Source: an uncultured Opitutia bacterium (GTDB lineage Bacteria; Verrucomicrobiota; Verrucomicrobiia; Opitutales; Opitutaceae). From it: a DNA stretch of 64,000 bases. The notes beneath the pieces were generated by a model that saw only the letters and a program-made list of their open reading frames with translations, had not been told where the DNA came from and made no database searches. The DNA is taken from the NCBI GenBank assembly GCA_903827245.1, contig CAIKHO010000074.1, positions 202,182 through 266,181 of the forward strand, in the 5' to 3' direction. A program made the position numbers and the translations under genes. Positions 26,509 through 34,396 of this stretch are shown one piece after another (positions within the stretch are counted from its first letter, which is position 1; every line of letters starts with the position of its first letter).

Positions 26509-28458
26509 TCAGAGATCGTGTATCACCTTCGGGGGAAAGGCCGCGCGCAGGGCGTTCAGCACGGCGAGGACGTCGATGACTTCCTGGGCGATCGCGCCGT
26601 TCACCGGGCTCAGATGCCCCGTGGCCGCGATAACCATGCCGATCATGCTCAGGGCCATGCCGCCCACCGCGCTCTGGAGCGCGATGATCCGCATGCGGCG
26701 GCTGATGTGCATGAACTCGTCCACCTTCGTGAGCGAGTTGTCCATGATGACGACCCCCGCCGCCTCGGCGGTGACGTCGCTGTTCTGCCCGATCGCCATG
26801 CCGACGGTGGCGGCCATCATGGCCGGGGCATCGTTGAAGCCGTCGCCGACGTAGAGCGTCTTGGCCTTCGCGGTTTCCGCCCGCACCAGCACCAGTTTCT
26901 GCTCCGGGCTTTGCTCCGCATGGATTTCGGTGATGCCCACCTGCTCCGCAAGGTAGCGAACCTCCGACTCCCGGTCGCCCGAGACGAGCATGACCCGCGC
27001 GAAGTGATGCTTCGGCCCAAGGTGGCTCACGAACGAGCGGCTGTCGGCCCGCGGCGCATCGCGAAAGCGGAGTATCCCGGCAAAGCGCTCGTCCACCACC
27101 GCCACGCACTCAAGTCCGCCGGCGACCGGCGGAAGCTGGCCGGCCCCGGCAATTTTCAGCGCGATCAGCTTATTGCGGCTGGTGACCAGCAGGCGATGTC
27201 CGGAAACGGTTCCACGCAAACCCTCGCCCGGTTGTTCGCCCACGTTGGTGGCCTCGGGCAGCGCCATCCCTTCCGCCTGCGCCGCGGCGAGGATGGCGCG
27301 GGCCAGCGGATGCTTCGAGTAACGTTCCAGGCTCGCCACCAGCGTCAGCACTTCCGCGGAGGTGAAGCCTGGAGCGGTGAGTTGCTCGGTCAGCTTCGGC
27401 TCGCCGTACGTGAGCGTCCCGGTCTTGTCGAAGATCGCGGTGCGGCATTCGGCGATCTGTTCGAGCACAACGGGGCTCTTGACGATGATCGCGCGCCGCG
27501 CGCACAGGGAAATGGAGCCGATGATGGCGATCGGGATCGCGAGGAGCAGCGGGCACGGGGTCGCGATCACGAGCACCGCGAGGAAGCGCACCGCCTCGCC
27601 GCTGACGGCCCAGGCGAGGACTGCGACCGACAGCGCGACAGGGGTGTAGATCGCGCCGAGGCGATCCCCGAGCCGGCGCAAATTCGGCCGCTTCGCCTCG
27701 GACTCGCGCATGACCTCCATGATCTTCGCATAGCGCGAATCGGCGGCGCGCCGGGTCGTGCGTATAGTGAGGGCCGACTCGCCGTTGATCGCGCCGGAGA
27801 TCACGGCGGAGCCGGAGGTCTTGGTGATCTGGAACGGCTCACCCGTCAGGTAGGACTCGTCCATCACGCCGTGACCCTCGACCACGACGCCGTCCACCGG
27901 GCAGATATCGTGCGGGAAAAGCACGAGGAAGTCACCGACCGCCACGTCCGGCAGCGCCACGTCGACGATCTGGGTGTCGTGTTTCCGGTGGGCGACCGAG
28001 GGCAGCCTCTTGGCCAGTGCGGCCAGCACGGAGGAAGCGCTGCGCAGGGCATAGCTCTCCAGCGCCTCGCCGCCCGACAGCATCAGCACGATGATCGAGC
28101 CGGCGAGGTATTCGCCCAAAAGTACTGACGTGATGATGGAAATGCCGCCAAGCAGGTCGGAGCCAAATTCCCGCCGCAGCAACTTGCGGAACAAATCGTA
28201 GACCAGGGGCAGGCCACCGATGACCAGCGTCACGAGCAGGGGAATCCGGCTGATTCCGGGAGCGGCGCGCCAGCCAAAGCGGAGCGCCAGGTGGCACAGG
28301 ATGGCCGCGACGGACAGCGACGCGATGACGGTGGTCTTCCGTCGCCAGAGACCGGCCAGGGAATACCATGGCTGGCCCGGCGCCTCTGGTACGACCGCAG
28401 AAGGCCTTGCGGGCGGTTTCACCAGTTCAGCCGGCGGCAGGGGATCGACCGTGTTCAT
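26509..28458 (-). CDS. Heavy-metal P1B-type ATPase without N-terminal metal domain
   Basis: A 649-residue metal-export P-type ATPase. The start ATG at 28458 overlaps the ackA stop as ATGA, which suggests translational coupling; a longer frame upstream would lie in ackA. The protein has the TGEPFQITK actuator motif, the metal-path motif [10 protein letters not shown] in the sixth helix, the phosphorylation site DKTGTLT, the SKHPLA nucleotide-site motif and [10 protein letters not shown]. The Cys-Pro-containing motif is TPC, not CPC or SPC, as in the P1B-5 group, for which Ni or Fe transport has been reported. No HMA domain precedes the first helix. It should export a transition metal from the cytoplasm. 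Confidence 0.9.
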   Translation of the reverse strand: MNTVDPLPPAELVKPPARPSAVVPEAPGQPWYSLAGLWRRKTTVIASLSVAAILCHLALRFGWRAAPGISRIPLLVTLVIGGLPLVYDLFRKLLRREFGSDLLGGISIITSVLLGEYLAGSIIVLMLSGGEALESYALRSASSVLAALAKRLPSVAHRKHDTQIVDVALPDVAVGDFLVLFPHDICPVDGVVVEGHGVMDESYLTGEPFQITKTSGSAVISGAINGESALTIRTTRRAADSRYAKIMEVMRESEAKRPNLRRLGDRLGAIYTPVALSVAVLAWAVSGEAVRFLAVLVIATPCPLLLAIPIAIIGSISLCARRAIIVKSPVVLEQIAECRTAIFDKTGTLTYGEPKLTEQLTAPGFTSAEVLTLVASLERYSKHPLARAILAAAQAEGMALPEATNVGEQPGEGLRGTVSGHRLLVTSRNKLIALKIAGAGQLPPVAGGLECVAVVDERFAGILRFRDAPRADSRSFVSHLGPKHHFARVMLVSGDRESEVRYLAEQVGITEIHAEQSPEQKLVLVRAETAKAKTLYVGDGFNDAPAMMAATVGMAIGQNSDVTAEAAGVVIMDNSLTKVDEFMHISRRMRIIALQSAVGGMALSMIGMVIAATGHLSPVNGAIAQEVIDVLAVLNALRAAFPPKVIHDL

Positions 28459-29636
28459 CGCGAAAGGAGGCGGGTGACGGACCGCGCGATCATGAGTTCC
28501 TCGTCGGTGCGAATGACCCGCACCGCCACCCGGCTGGCGCCCTTCGAGATCAGCGGCGCACTCTGTGCGTTGCGCTTCCGGTCGAGGGTGAGGCCGAGAA
28601 ACCCGAGGCCGTCGCAGATTCGCTCGCGCACGACCGGCGCGTTTTCCCCGATGCCACCGGCAAACACGAGCGTGTCCAGTCCGCCGAGGGCGGCGGCGTA
28701 GGAGCCAATCCATTTTTTCGCCTGATAGCAGAATAGCGCCACTGCGTCCGCAGCGCTTCCATCGCGGGCCTCCCGCGCCAGCAGATCGCGCATGTCCGCG
28801 CTGGTGCCTGAAATCCCGAGCAGGCCGGACTCGTGGTTTACAATGCGGTCAAAGCGCGCGGCGGTCAGATTACCCGTGCGGGCGAGAAACGAGAAGAGCC
28901 CTGGATCGAGGTCGCCCGTCCGCGTGCCCATCACGAGGCCCGCGGCGGGGGTCAGGCCCATGCTGGTGTCGAAGCTCCGGCCCCGGTGCACCGCCGCGAG
29001 ACTCGCGCCGTTGCCGAGATGCGCGAGGATCACGCGGCCCTTTGCGGCGGCGGGATCGAGCCGGCGGAGCTCTTCCATCAGGTAGGCGTAGGACAGGCCG
29101 TGAAACCCGTAGCGGCGCACCCCCTTTTTCTCAAAACGCCGCGGGATTGGCAGGAGTCGCGCCACGCGCGGCAGGTCGCGATGAAAGGCCGTGTCGAAGC
29201 AGGCGATTTGGGGCAGGCCGGGAAAGCGGGCGCGCAGGGTCGCGATCAGGCTGAGCTCGGCCGGCAGGTGCTCGGGATCGAACACGCTGAACTGGCGCAA
29301 CTGCTCCAGCATCGCAGCCGTCACCTTCTGCGGCGCGGTGTAGCGCCCGCCGCCATGGACTATCCGGTGGCCGATCGCCGCGAGCCCGTCCTCGCCCGTG
29401 AGCGGAAGGATTGCCTTGATCACGAGGGTCAGGGCTCGCGCGTGATCGGGGGCGGACACGGCCCGGTGCCCAGGTGCCCGTCGCGGCATGTCGGATGCCA
29501 TGGCCAGGTCCGCCCTGCCCCGCCCGATGCGACTCACGGCCCCGAAGGCGAGGCGCAGCAAGCCCTTGTCCGCCCGGAAAACGGCAAACTTCAGGCTGGA
29601 GGAACCCGCGTTCAGGATCAGGAGGCAGCGTGGCAT
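28455..29636 (-). CDS. ackA: Acetate kinase
   Basis: A 393-residue kinase that makes ATP and acetate from acetyl phosphate. Motifs: [17 protein letters not shown] at the N-terminus, [17 protein letters not shown] at about 94-110, [63 protein letters not shown] and [17 protein letters not shown]. Length and motifs are complete. It heads the cluster ackA, P-type ATPase, tspO, xfp on the minus strand; a phosphoketolase and acetate kinase pair is a common ATP-yielding route, here broken by the truncation of xfp. Confidence 0.96.
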   Translation of the reverse strand: MPRCLLILNAGSSSLKFAVFRADKGLLRLAFGAVSRIGRGRADLAMASDMPRRAPGHRAVSAPDHARALTLVIKAILPLTGEDGLAAIGHRIVHGGGRYTAPQKVTAAMLEQLRQFSVFDPEHLPAELSLIATLRARFPGLPQIACFDTAFHRDLPRVARLLPIPRRFEKKGVRRYGFHGLSYAYLMEELRRLDPAAAKGRVILAHLGNGASLAAVHRGRSFDTSMGLTPAAGLVMGTRTGDLDPGLFSFLARTGNLTAARFDRIVNHESGLLGISGTSADMRDLLAREARDGSAADAVALFCYQAKKWIGSYAAALGGLDTLVFAGGIGENAPVVRERICDGLGFLGLTLDRKRNAQSAPLISKGASRVAVRVIRTDEELMIARSVTRLLSR

Positions 29637-29741
29637 GCGTGGAAGAGAGGAGTATCTTGTTGTGAAAACTGATCGCGAACGACCCGCGTGTCCACCGCCA
29701 GACCGACCCCGATCCGGGCCCGGGGTGTCGCACCGATGCGC

Positions 29742-30332
29742 CTAGACGCCTTCCCGGCCGAACGCGTCCATGCGCTTAAGCCATTTTTCCCGCCCGGATT
29801 TCTTTTCCGCGTCGACGTGGCCGATCAGGCTCTCACTGATCGGGCCGATACCGCAAAACCCGAGGACGTTGCGCTCGAGATTTTTAAGGCTGTGGGCGCG
29901 GAAATACCAGCGGTAGACCAGCGCGGGCATGCCCATGGTGACAACGATGCGCGCGGTCCGACCCTTCAGTTTCCGCCGCGAGCCCGTGCCGGAGCTTCCG
30001 GGAGCGGCAAAGGCAAATCCCGGACGGAAGACCTGCTCGAAGAATCCCTTGAGCAGCGCCGGCATCGCACCAAGCCACAGCGGATAAATAATCACCAAGT
30101 GCCCGGCCCGGCCAATCAGGCGCTGCGCCTCGTGGATCGCCGGCAGCGGCTCGCCCTGCTCAAAATCCTCCTTGGTCCGGAGCAGCGGAAAATCGATCCG
30201 GGCTACGTCGATCACGCTGACCTCGCGCCCCGCCGCCCTCGCGCCCCGCGCATAGGCCGCAGCCAGTGCGTGCCCGAAATGCGTGCGCTGTGGATCGGGA
30301 TTTCCCTGGATGATGACGATCGGTTCGAACAT
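29742..30332 (-). CDS. Flavodoxin-like NAD(P)H oxidoreductase
   Basis: A 196-residue protein of the NQO1/MdaB/KefF-like flavodoxin fold. The ATG at 30332 (MFEPIVIIQGNPDPQRTHFGHALA) gives the first beta-strand and the FMN/FAD phosphate loop; HLVIIYPLWLGAMPALLKGFFEQVF is the conserved isoalloxazine-site block. It should reduce quinones or related acceptors with two electrons. It lies 105 bases upstream of ackA on the same strand and could be cotranscribed. Confidence 0.87.
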   Translation of the reverse strand: MFEPIVIIQGNPDPQRTHFGHALAAAYARGARAAGREVSVIDVARIDFPLLRTKEDFEQGEPLPAIHEAQRLIGRAGHLVIIYPLWLGAMPALLKGFFEQVFRPGFAFAAPGSSGTGSRRKLKGRTARIVVTMGMPALVYRWYFRAHSLKNLERNVLGFCGIGPISESLIGHVDAEKKSGREKWLKRMDAFGREGV

Positions 30333-30550
30333 GGCGCGGCGATGGTGAGTGATTGAGATCAACGGCCCGCGGCCGGATCGCGGATGACGGCTTCGATTCT
30401 GTACCGTATTATAGCCGACAGGCCCCCGAGCCGCACTGCAACGGCTGCCATTTTTCACGCATAAATTGACCCGCCAATCGGCGGTGAATCAGCCCCATGC
30501 CCGTCCGGTTTTGTACTTTAGTCTACCGGCCAATTCACGCCGGCAGACCC

Positions 30551-30679
30551 AGGTGGCCGCCGACCTCCGGGCGGCGGATTCCGGCTGGCCGAGGTGCCAC
30601 ACCGCCGACGGTAGGAGCGGCCCTTACGCCGCGATGGTTCGCCGGACCGTCAATCATCGCGGCATAAAGCCGCTCCTAC
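30551..30679. repeat. Composite: GTGGCCGCCG unit plus GTAGGAGCGGC pair
   Basis: A GGTGGCCGCCGACCTCCGGG unit (30551-30578) is followed by a facing pair of GTAGGAGCGGC units (30611 and, inverted, to 30679). The GTAG units fold on GCGGC/GCCGC stems. No gene is seen in 30333-30752. Confidence 0.78.
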
Positions 30680-30752
30680 ATTTTCAAATGGAACCGGCCC
30701 CGGCCTCTGTCGGTAGGCGCAGCTGTCTCATGTGACCCGCAATTGAACTCGC

Positions 30753-31307
30753 TCATGCGGCAAAACAGCGTCCCGTGAGTGATGTCGGGGCGAGAAATCC
30801 CCGGGCGTATTCCGCCCGGTGCACGTTCGGAATGGTGGAAGCGGCCTCGATGGTGACCGGCCACGACCCTTCTGTCCCGCTCAATGCGACCCGGGTCGTG
30901 GTGCGTCCTGGCGGTAAGGCCAAACAGGAGGCCAGCGAAGTCTCGCCGGCTGCGTCCACCGGATCCATCCCCCCAGTCGACAACACGAGCAGGTCGGCCT
31001 CTGCCGTATCCGCGGCGGCCCGATCCTGCGATTCCGGATCGGACCAATAGGCCAGCGGCTCGGCGACGAGCTGCAGTTCCAGGTCGGGGCCGGCGGAGCG
31101 GAGCAGGTCGTTCAACCAGCGCAAGGCCATCAGCCCGGCGGCGGCATGCTCGTAGGCCACGACAACCTTCCAGACCGCGCCAGGAGACAACGGCAGCGAC
31201 TGCAACCCGGCGGCCAGGGACGCGGACGGGCGAATATCGGGGGTGTCGGTCAGTCCAGAACGCTGATTCTGCGGGCGGCCGAGTGAGGGCATGATTTCAA
31301 AATTCAT
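30753..31307 (-). CDS. Hypothetical cytoplasmic protein
   Basis: A 184-residue protein with no signal peptide or membrane segment. The ATG at 31307 (MNFEIMPSL) was chosen over an upstream frame. After a 45-residue low-complexity start the core reads WKVVVAYEHAAAGLMALRWLNDLL, then LVAEPLAYW and AEADLLVLSTGG, an alpha/beta pattern also seen, from memory, in uncharacterised proteins encoded in stress-response gene groups. No catalytic motif is evident. It is divergent from the DksA-like gene. Confidence 0.6.
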   Translation of the reverse strand: MNFEIMPSLGRPQNQRSGLTDTPDIRPSASLAAGLQSLPLSPGAVWKVVVAYEHAAAGLMALRWLNDLLRSAGPDLELQLVAEPLAYWSDPESQDRAAADTAEADLLVLSTGGMDPVDAAGETSLASCLALPPGRTTTRVALSGTEGSWPVTIEAASTIPNVHRAEYARGFLAPTSLTGRCFAA

Positions 31308-31552
31308 CGAGGCAAGGGATTGAAAAGGGTGATGGAACGACCCGCAGCATAGCATGCGTCCCGGCGCGGGGGAATTGGGGCCCGGGAGGTTTCTCGCTAG
31401 GGGAATTCCGTACCCCGCTTAAGCCGTTTTGGGAGGCTGATGGTCCCCCGTGCAGCCGCACGGGCTGCTTCAGGCGGTCGCGCGACAAGAAACAGCGCCC
31501 GTTGGACAATTTGTGCGAAGCGGCCCGCGCGCAATTCCGGCACCATGGGCGC

Positions 31553-31942
31553 ATGAAAACCCCGGCCAACCTCGAACCCCGCTGGACCTGGCATTTTCAA
31601 ACCCTCCTCGCACTCCGGGAGAAGCTGGTCTGCGCGCGTGACGCTCACCGTTCCGACGCCGCCACCCCCGTCCAGACCGAGGGGGCCGATCCCATCGACC
31701 GCGCGAGCGACCTCGCCGAGCGCAATGTCATCATGGCCGAGCTCGGGGTCGAGGAGGCTGAGCTTGCCGCCATCGATGCGGCGCTGCAGCGCCTGCGCGA
31801 TGGCACCTACGGCATCTGCGTGCTCACCGGCCAGCCCATCGCTGCGGCCCGCCTGCGCGCCCTGCCGTGGACCCCCTACGCGATCGAAGCCGCCGGTCGA
31901 CGCGAGCAAGCTGCCGGCCTGGCCCATGGAGCCAGGAAATAG
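31553..31942 (+). CDS. DksA/TraR-like protein lacking the zinc cysteines
   Basis: A 129-residue protein. The ATG at 31553 (MKTPANLEPRW) starts a long helical hairpin (about residues 10-85, with DPIDRASDLAERNVIMAELGVEEAELAAIDAALQRLRDGTYG), as in DksA, where the coiled-coil tip reaches into the RNA-polymerase secondary channel. The following zinc finger should carry CxxC-x17-CxxC, but here it reads YGICVLTGQPIAAARLRALPW, with a single Cys. Cys-depleted DksA relatives are known. It probably tunes transcription initiation under stress. The HPF-like gene follows 23 bases later. Confidence 0.85.
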   Translation: MKTPANLEPRWTWHFQTLLALREKLVCARDAHRSDAATPVQTEGADPIDRASDLAERNVIMAELGVEEAELAAIDAALQRLRDGTYGICVLTGQPIAAARLRALPWTPYAIEAAGRREQAAGLAHGARK

Positions 31943-31965
31943 AAACCCCAACGCCCTTCCCCACC

Positions 31966-32358
31966 ATGACTCCCGCGCAAATCGTCTTCCGCCATGCCGC
32001 CTCGTCCCCCGCCGTCATCAGCCGCGTCGAGGAGGAGGTGGCCAAGCTGCACCACTTCTGCGACGCCATCACGCGATGCCGGGTCGTGATCGAGGCGCCC
32101 CATCCGCACCACCGCCACGGCGGCCATTTCTCCGTCCGGATCGAGCTCCACATCCCGCGGCACGAAATCGTCGTGCATCACAATCCCTCCGTCCGCTTCG
32201 CCACCCAGGGCGCCATCAAGGGTGCCCGGACAGCCGAGGTCGACGTCCCGCACAAGGACGTTTACATCGCAATCCGCGATGCCTTCGACGCGGCCCGCCG
32301 GCGCCTGGAGGACCAGGTGAGACGGATGAGAACGCGGGTCAAGGAACGCGCGTTGTAG
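31966..32358 (+). CDS. HPF/RaiA-like ribosome-associated protein
   Basis: A 130-residue ribosome hibernation/sigma-54 modulation family protein. The ATG at 31966 (MTPAQIVFRHAASSPAVI) begins the beta-alpha-beta fold; HHRHGGHFSVRIELHIPRHEIVVHHN is the second and third strand, and KDVYIAIRDAFDAARRRLEDQ the second helix. The basic C-terminus fits binding to 16S rRNA near the decoding site. It probably forms an operon with the DksA-like gene. Its stop codon TAG (32356-32358) is part of the GTAG foot of the repeat that starts at 32355. Confidence 0.88.
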   Translation: MTPAQIVFRHAASSPAVISRVEEEVAKLHHFCDAITRCRVVIEAPHPHHRHGGHFSVRIELHIPRHEIVVHHNPSVRFATQGAIKGARTAEVDVPHKDVYIAIRDAFDAARRRLEDQVRRMRTRVKERAL

Positions 32359-32423
32359 GAGCGGCTTCTTGCCGCGATGCTCGGTGAGCAGATCCAGCCA
32401 TTGCGGCAAGAAGCCGCTCCGAC
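32355..32423. repeat. GTAG-hairpin repeat pair (GTAGGAGCGGC type)
   Basis: GTAGGAGCGGCTTCTTGCCG then CGATG, facing the inverted copy ending AAGCCGCTCCGAC. The first GTAG supplies the stop codon of the HPF-like gene. A GTGGCCGCC-type unit follows at 32534-32561; nothing else is seen in 32424-32729. Confidence 0.82.
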
Positions 32424-32533
32424 TGTTTCAGACGGATCCATTTCCCGCCGTCTCGGGCCTCGCCGGGCTCGTGCCGCCTGGAATGAGGTGGTCCGCGACT
32501 TCTTTGTAGCGGTTGGCCTGCGTGCGATTCATT

Positions 32534-32561
32534 CCGCCGCCCGGAGGCCGGCGGCCACCTT
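32534..32561 (-). repeat. Single GGTGGCCGCCG unit
   Basis: On the minus strand it reads AGGTGGCCGCCGGCCTCCGG then GCGGCGG. It is a lone half copy, about 170 bases before the next gene. Confidence 0.65.
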
Positions 32562-32729
32562 TCATTCTGTCGCTTTTCATCGTGAAGCAGGACTTCAACT
32601 GCATGACTCCGGCTCGGGACTGCGGGTCAGCGCGACGGAAATTCCGCCAAGGCAAATGCCACGAATGCGGCGCGTCGCAGGGAACCAACGGCCAAGGCGG
32701 GACACGTTACTTGAACCACCTTGAACCCC

Positions 32730-33368
32730 ATGAACAACCGACTTGAATCGCTGCTGGAACAGATGCGTGCCCTGGAAAAGGAAGTGCTCCAGGAAACCCG
32801 GAAAAAGGAGACGGAATTCTGCTACAAGGTTCACGATCGGAAGGTGCAGTTCACCACGGAGGTGCGGACGAGGCACCGCCAGTTCCGGACCAGCCTCCAC
32901 CGCTATGTGCTGCATTCCCGCTTTCTCGTCCTGCTCACGACCCCGGTCATCTGGATGTGCGCCATCCCCATCCTGCTCACGGACGTGATGGGCACCATCT
33001 ACCAGGCCATTTGTTTCCCGATCTACGGCATCCCGAAGGTTCGCCGCGGCGATTACCTGGTGTTCGACCGGCATCACCTCACCTACCTCAACCTGGCGGA
33101 AAAGCTGAGCTGCGAGTACTGCGCCTACGCCAACGGCATCCTCGCCTATTTCACCGAGATCGCCGCCCGCACCGAGCAGCACTGGTGCCCAATCAAGCAC
33201 GCCGGCTGCGTGAAATGCGCCCACAGCCGGTACAAGAAATTCGTCGATTTCGGCGACGCCGAACAGTACCGGCTCCACGTGGAGGAAATCAGGCGCGCGT
33301 ACGGGGACATCGAGGCGGAAGCGGAGAAATCCGGGGCGAAGGAAACCGTGCTCAAAAACCACCCTTGA
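32730..33368 (+). CDS. Conserved Cys-rich membrane-anchored protein
   Basis: A 212-residue protein of unknown function. The ATG at 32730 (MNNRLESLLEQMRALEKEVLQ) was chosen over an in-frame TTG three codons earlier. An N-terminal coiled-coil (about 1-60) is followed by two hydrophobic segments (about 63-110, with FLVLLTTPVIWMCAIPILL), then a C-terminal domain with several Cys and His: SCEYCAYANGILAYF, EQHWCPIKHA, GCVKCAHSRY. I recall similar uncharacterised proteins in other Gram-negatives. Metal or iron-sulfur binding is plausible but not shown. tRNA-Asp begins 44 bases downstream. Confidence 0.75.
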   Translation: MNNRLESLLEQMRALEKEVLQETRKKETEFCYKVHDRKVQFTTEVRTRHRQFRTSLHRYVLHSRFLVLLTTPVIWMCAIPILLTDVMGTIYQAICFPIYGIPKVRRGDYLVFDRHHLTYLNLAEKLSCEYCAYANGILAYFTEIAARTEQHWCPIKHAGCVKCAHSRYKKFVDFGDAEQYRLHVEEIRRAYGDIEAEAEKSGAKETVLKNHP

Positions 33369-33412
33369 CTTGCTAATCTCGGATTCTACGTTCCGCCCTT
33401 CTCCCGTCTCAC

Positions 33413-33489
33413 GGGGTGGTAGCTCAGCTGGTTAGAGCGTCTGCCTGTCACGCAGAAGGTCGCGGGTTCGAGTCCCGTCCATCCCGCCA
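33413..33489 (+). tRNA. tRNA-Asp (anticodon GTC)
   Basis: A complete 77-base cloverleaf including encoded CCA. The acceptor stem GGGGTGG/CCATCCC, the D-arm AGCTCAGCTGGTTAGAGC, the anticodon loop CTGTCAC (GTC) and the T-loop TTCGAGT all pair properly, and the discriminator base is G as required for aspartate identity. Confidence 0.97.
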
Positions 33490-33879
33490 TCCTCCGCTCC
33501 TTTGGAGCTTTGGATGGCACAGCCATCGGAAGCGGAAAAGGTGCGCAGGAGGGCGCCCTCCCAAGCTCCAGCGACGCACGGCGGAGTTTTTCCGCGCTTT
33601 CGCGAAAATCGTTGAAATAAACGGGCCGTGGCTCGCGTTTCCAATGCATGGAGCCCGACCTCTACACCCAAGACGGGCAAGTAGCATGGCTCGCAATTGG
33701 CACAGCTTGAGCCGATGAGCCGCGGCACGTATTTTTGCGCTACACAGGCCTGGCAACCCTCTTGGTGCGCTGCGCGAACTAACGTTTCTTCGCCTCCTTA
33801 TCTCGTCGAGAAACTGGAACTATGCGCTCTCCGCCATGACTGTGGTTCGCAGCTCATCGGAAACCTTAAAAAACCTGTC
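33490..33879. other. 390-base gap without a supported gene
   Basis: Short open frames exist on both strands but none has a plausible start, composition or family. I see no strong inverted repeat of the types found elsewhere. It may hold the promoter of the small membrane-protein gene at 33880. Confidence 0.5.
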
Positions 33880-33999
33880 ATGCACACACTCCTTCTACCC
33901 ATGGCCGCGGCCGGATACTCCTTCCTCTATCTGCTTTTCGGCGGGGGCATCGGTGGCGCAGTTTTGATCTTCATTGTCGCGAAAGCGTTCGGAAAATAA
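33880..33999 (+). CDS. Small membrane protein, 39 residues
   Basis: An ATG at 33880 starts a 39-residue frame: a short hydrophobic lead (MHTLLLPMAAAGYSFLYLLF), then GGGIGGAVLIFIVAKAFGK, i.e. one or two tight helices with a Gly-rich turn and a basic end. It is the only frame in this 500-base region followed directly (about 30 bases) by a strong intrinsic terminator, so it is probably transcribed. It is too short for standard gene callers. Function unknown. Confidence 0.55.
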   Translation: MHTLLLPMAAAGYSFLYLLFGGGIGGAVLIFIVAKAFGK

Positions 34000-34028
34000 C
34001 CGATCGGCCAAAAACGCGATTATCCTTC

Positions 34029-34059
34029 CAAAGGCCCGCCCATACGGCGGGCCTTTTTT
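34029..34059 (+). terminator. Strong intrinsic terminator
   Basis: A perfect 10-bp stem, AAGGCCCGCC / GGCGGGCCTT, with a 5-base loop CATAC, followed by TTTTTA. The A-run before and T-run after could allow it to work in both directions. It follows the 39-residue gene and is the clearest terminator in the window. Confidence 0.9.
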
Positions 34060-34170
34060 ATCTTGGCGAAATGAAATCCAATCGGACCTGTGTCTACGCC
34101 AGCGGATAATTTGGAAAAACGCTATCAACCCATACCCCAGTTGAGTTGCCACGATCGTCCTCGTTGCGGT

Positions 34171-34300
34171 TAACCGTAAGCCTGCAGTCGCCGGTAGCAG
34201 CCGACGTGAGGAGGCTGGTTTGGAGTGAGTCACCACACCCAGCCTCGTTACCTCGGCTGCTACATCGATCACTGAGGTTCAATTGCATTGAACCGGCTTA
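34171..34300. repeat. MITE-like element with nested GTAG-hairpin pair
   Basis: The core is a facing pair of GTAGCAGCCGA units (34194-34263). It is flanked by an outer inverted repeat: TAACCGTAAGCCTGCAGTCG on the left and, inverted, TAAGCCGGTTCAATGCAATT on the right, so the whole unit is about 130 bases with imperfect termini. The same plan recurs at 44557-44689 and 52491-52620. Confidence 0.72.
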
Positions 34301-34396
34301 AATTGGCTTTCTTCCAGGACTACCGATCCCCGCGTACGTAAAGAGAATGCCTTTTCTTGGTGCGCCCTGTGGGCATTCCCGCTTATTTGCGGCCCG

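Noticed and set aside
24155..27109. A single 984-residue minus-strand open frame
   Set aside because: Only the part from the ATG at 25957 is phosphoketolase; upstream of it the frame is antisense or out-of-frame with tspO and the P-type ATPase and has the Arg/Gly/Ala composition of GC-rich noise.
34029..34059. The strong terminator as part of a riboswitch upstream of ycaQ
   Set aside because: There is no upstream aptamer-like structure or alternative anti-terminator pairing that I can see, and the ycaQ start is over 330 bases away beyond a MITE-like element.
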